Below are positions 6,443 to 7,304 of a stretch of 7,304 nucleotides of DNA, in pieces. This stretch comes from JABMMZ01 sp044357345 (GTDB lineage Bacteria; Bacteroidota; Bacteroidia; NS11-12g; UBA955). The notes under the pieces were generated by a model, which did no database searches, was not told the origin of the DNA, and saw only the letters and a program-made list of their open reading frames with translations. The stretch's first letter is position 1. Every line of letters starts with the position of its first letter. A program made the position numbers and the translations under genes. The stretch spans positions 1-7,304 of the forward strand of contig JBIKPR010000100.1 of the NCBI GenBank assembly GCA_044357345.1, given 5' to 3'.

Positions 6443-7213
6443 TTATTGATTAATAAAAAAATACACCGGCATAGCGGCAAATAGGATAGGAACTATGATA
6501 CCGAATACCCACACTCCAATGAAGTTGATTACACCATTGTATTTTTTGTGGTTGAATCCTAAAGTTTGAAAAGCACTTTGGAAACCGTGCACCAAGTGAA
6601 AAGAGATAGATGCCATGGCTAAAACGTATAGCAAAACAATCCACCATTCTTTAAAAGCAACGGCCACTTCTTGGTATAAATCTTTAACAATGGTAATTTC
6701 TACATTGCTTTCAGTGAATTGAATCTTCTTAGAATCAATAGCATCTGTAGGCATGGCAGAGACTTCTAAAGTATTAAGGTCTTGTGAATATTGAACATAA
6801 GGCACTTCACCAAATTTGTATTCAGCCCAGAAATCAGCCATATGAAAAACGATAAATGCTAAGATGATGGTTCCAAGAACACCCATCCATCTGCTGTTCC
6901 ATGAGCTGTTTGCTTTGCCATCAATTACAGCGTAATTAACTGGACGTGCTTTGCGGTTGGTGTTAACCAAATACAAACCCCAGAATGCATGAAACAAAAT
7001 GGTCGCATACAATCCGTATGAAGTAAACTTAATAAATGGATTGCTGGTCATAAACACTGCATAGGTATTGAATGCAAGACCATGGTCGTGTTTAAACAAC
7101 TGCAGATTCCCAATTAAGTGTACCAATAGGAATGCACAAAGGAAAAAGCCAGTTAAGGCCATCAGTAGCTTTCTACCGATACTTGATTTTAGAAAATTTG
7201 TTAGCCAATTCAT
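6443..7213 (-). CDS. sdhC: Succinate dehydrogenase cytochrome b subunit (b558 family, five-helix di-haem type)
   Basis: This integral membrane subunit anchors SdhA and SdhB and reduces quinone. In Bacteroidota the quinone is menaquinone, so succinate oxidation is uphill and is thought to be driven by the proton motive force. The 256-residue protein has five predicted membrane segments at about 15-37, 62-84, 110-128, 190-212 and 230-253. Candidate axial haem ligands are His32 (LVHLIGN), His75 (LFHAFWG), His124 (VFHMADF) and His206 (SFHLVHG); His209 is an alternative to the last. This matches the two-haem arrangement of Bacillus SdhC and Wolinella FrdC. No separate sdhD is needed or present. 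Helices 3 and 4 are joined by a polar loop of about 60 residues (129-189), probably periplasmic. It is the first gene of the operon, with a -7 promoter box about 66 bases upstream. Confidence 0.95.
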   Translation of the reverse strand: MNWLTNFLKSSIGRKLLMALTGFFLCAFLLVHLIGNLQLFKHDHGLAFNTYAVFMTSNPFIKFTSYGLYATILFHAFWGLYLVNTNRKARPVNYAVIDGKANSSWNSRWMGVLGTIILAFIVFHMADFWAEYKFGEVPYVQYSQDLNTLEVSAMPTDAIDSKKIQFTESNVEITIVKDLYQEVAVAFKEWWIVLLYVLAMASISFHLVHGFQSAFQTLGFNHKKYNGVINFIGVWVFGIIVPILFAAMPVYFFINQ

Positions 7214-7278
7214 GTATTACTTGTTATTTCGATTATTTAATGGTTTTCGATTCAAAGTTTTAAATTTTGAATTCGCCG

Positions 7279-7286
7279 CAAATTTA
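7279..7286 (-). promoter_or_regulatory. -7 promoter box of the sdhCAB operon
   Basis: The minus strand reads TAAATTTG, an exact match to the Bacteroidota -7 consensus TAnnTTTG. The start site would be near 7272, giving an AT-rich leader of about 60 bases before the sdhC ATG. The -33 TTTG expected about 19-21 bases further upstream would fall just beyond the window end, so only half the promoter can be checked. Confidence 0.6.
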
Positions 7287-7304
7287 TCGTTTTATTTGAT
7301 AAAA

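Noticed and set aside
6450..6647. Second minus-strand frame within the 3' part of sdhC
   Set aside because: Different frame of the conserved helices 4-5 region, where the sdhC frame carries the haem-ligand motif and membrane segments.

Overview
The window reads as an ordinary stretch of a Bacteroidota chromosome. Every gene lies on the minus strand. Evidence for the phylum is the moderately AT-rich sequence, the lack of Shine-Dalgarno motifs before the starts, an exact TAnnTTTG -7 promoter box before the sdh operon, a five-helix di-haem type SdhC encoded in the order sdhC-sdhA-sdhB, and a GH92 mannosidase. The protein styles suit an aerobic or facultative environmental member (Chitinophagia, Sphingobacteriia or relatives), but I cannot name a genus.

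Right part (about 3605-7286), read right to left: a -7 promoter box, then sdhC (cytochrome b), sdhA (flavoprotein) and sdhB (iron-sulfur protein), with gaps of 21 and 12 bases. A strong intrinsic terminator (11-bp stem, nine-U tract) closes the operon. Together the three proteins form a membrane-bound succinate:menaquinone oxidoreductase (complex II), and all expected cofactor ligands and active-site residues are present.

Middle and left (131-3576): a Uma2-family PD-(D/E)XK-like protein is followed 14 bases later by a large secreted GH92 alpha-mannosidase. The mannosidase carries a C-terminal pair of domains more familiar from GH20 beta-hexosaminidases. The two genes probably share a transcript, although their functions have no obvious connection.

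Left edge (1-130): the first 19 codons of an AIM24/TIGR00266-type gene, preceded by a plausible promoter whose -33 element lies in the loop of an AT-rich inverted repeat.

I found no RNA gene, mobile element, CRISPR array or prophage. No stretch longer than about 100 bases is without a gene. I see no convincing new multi-gene system. The items most worth a second look are the GH92 domain architecture, the Uma2-GH92 coupling and the palindrome over the left-edge promoter.
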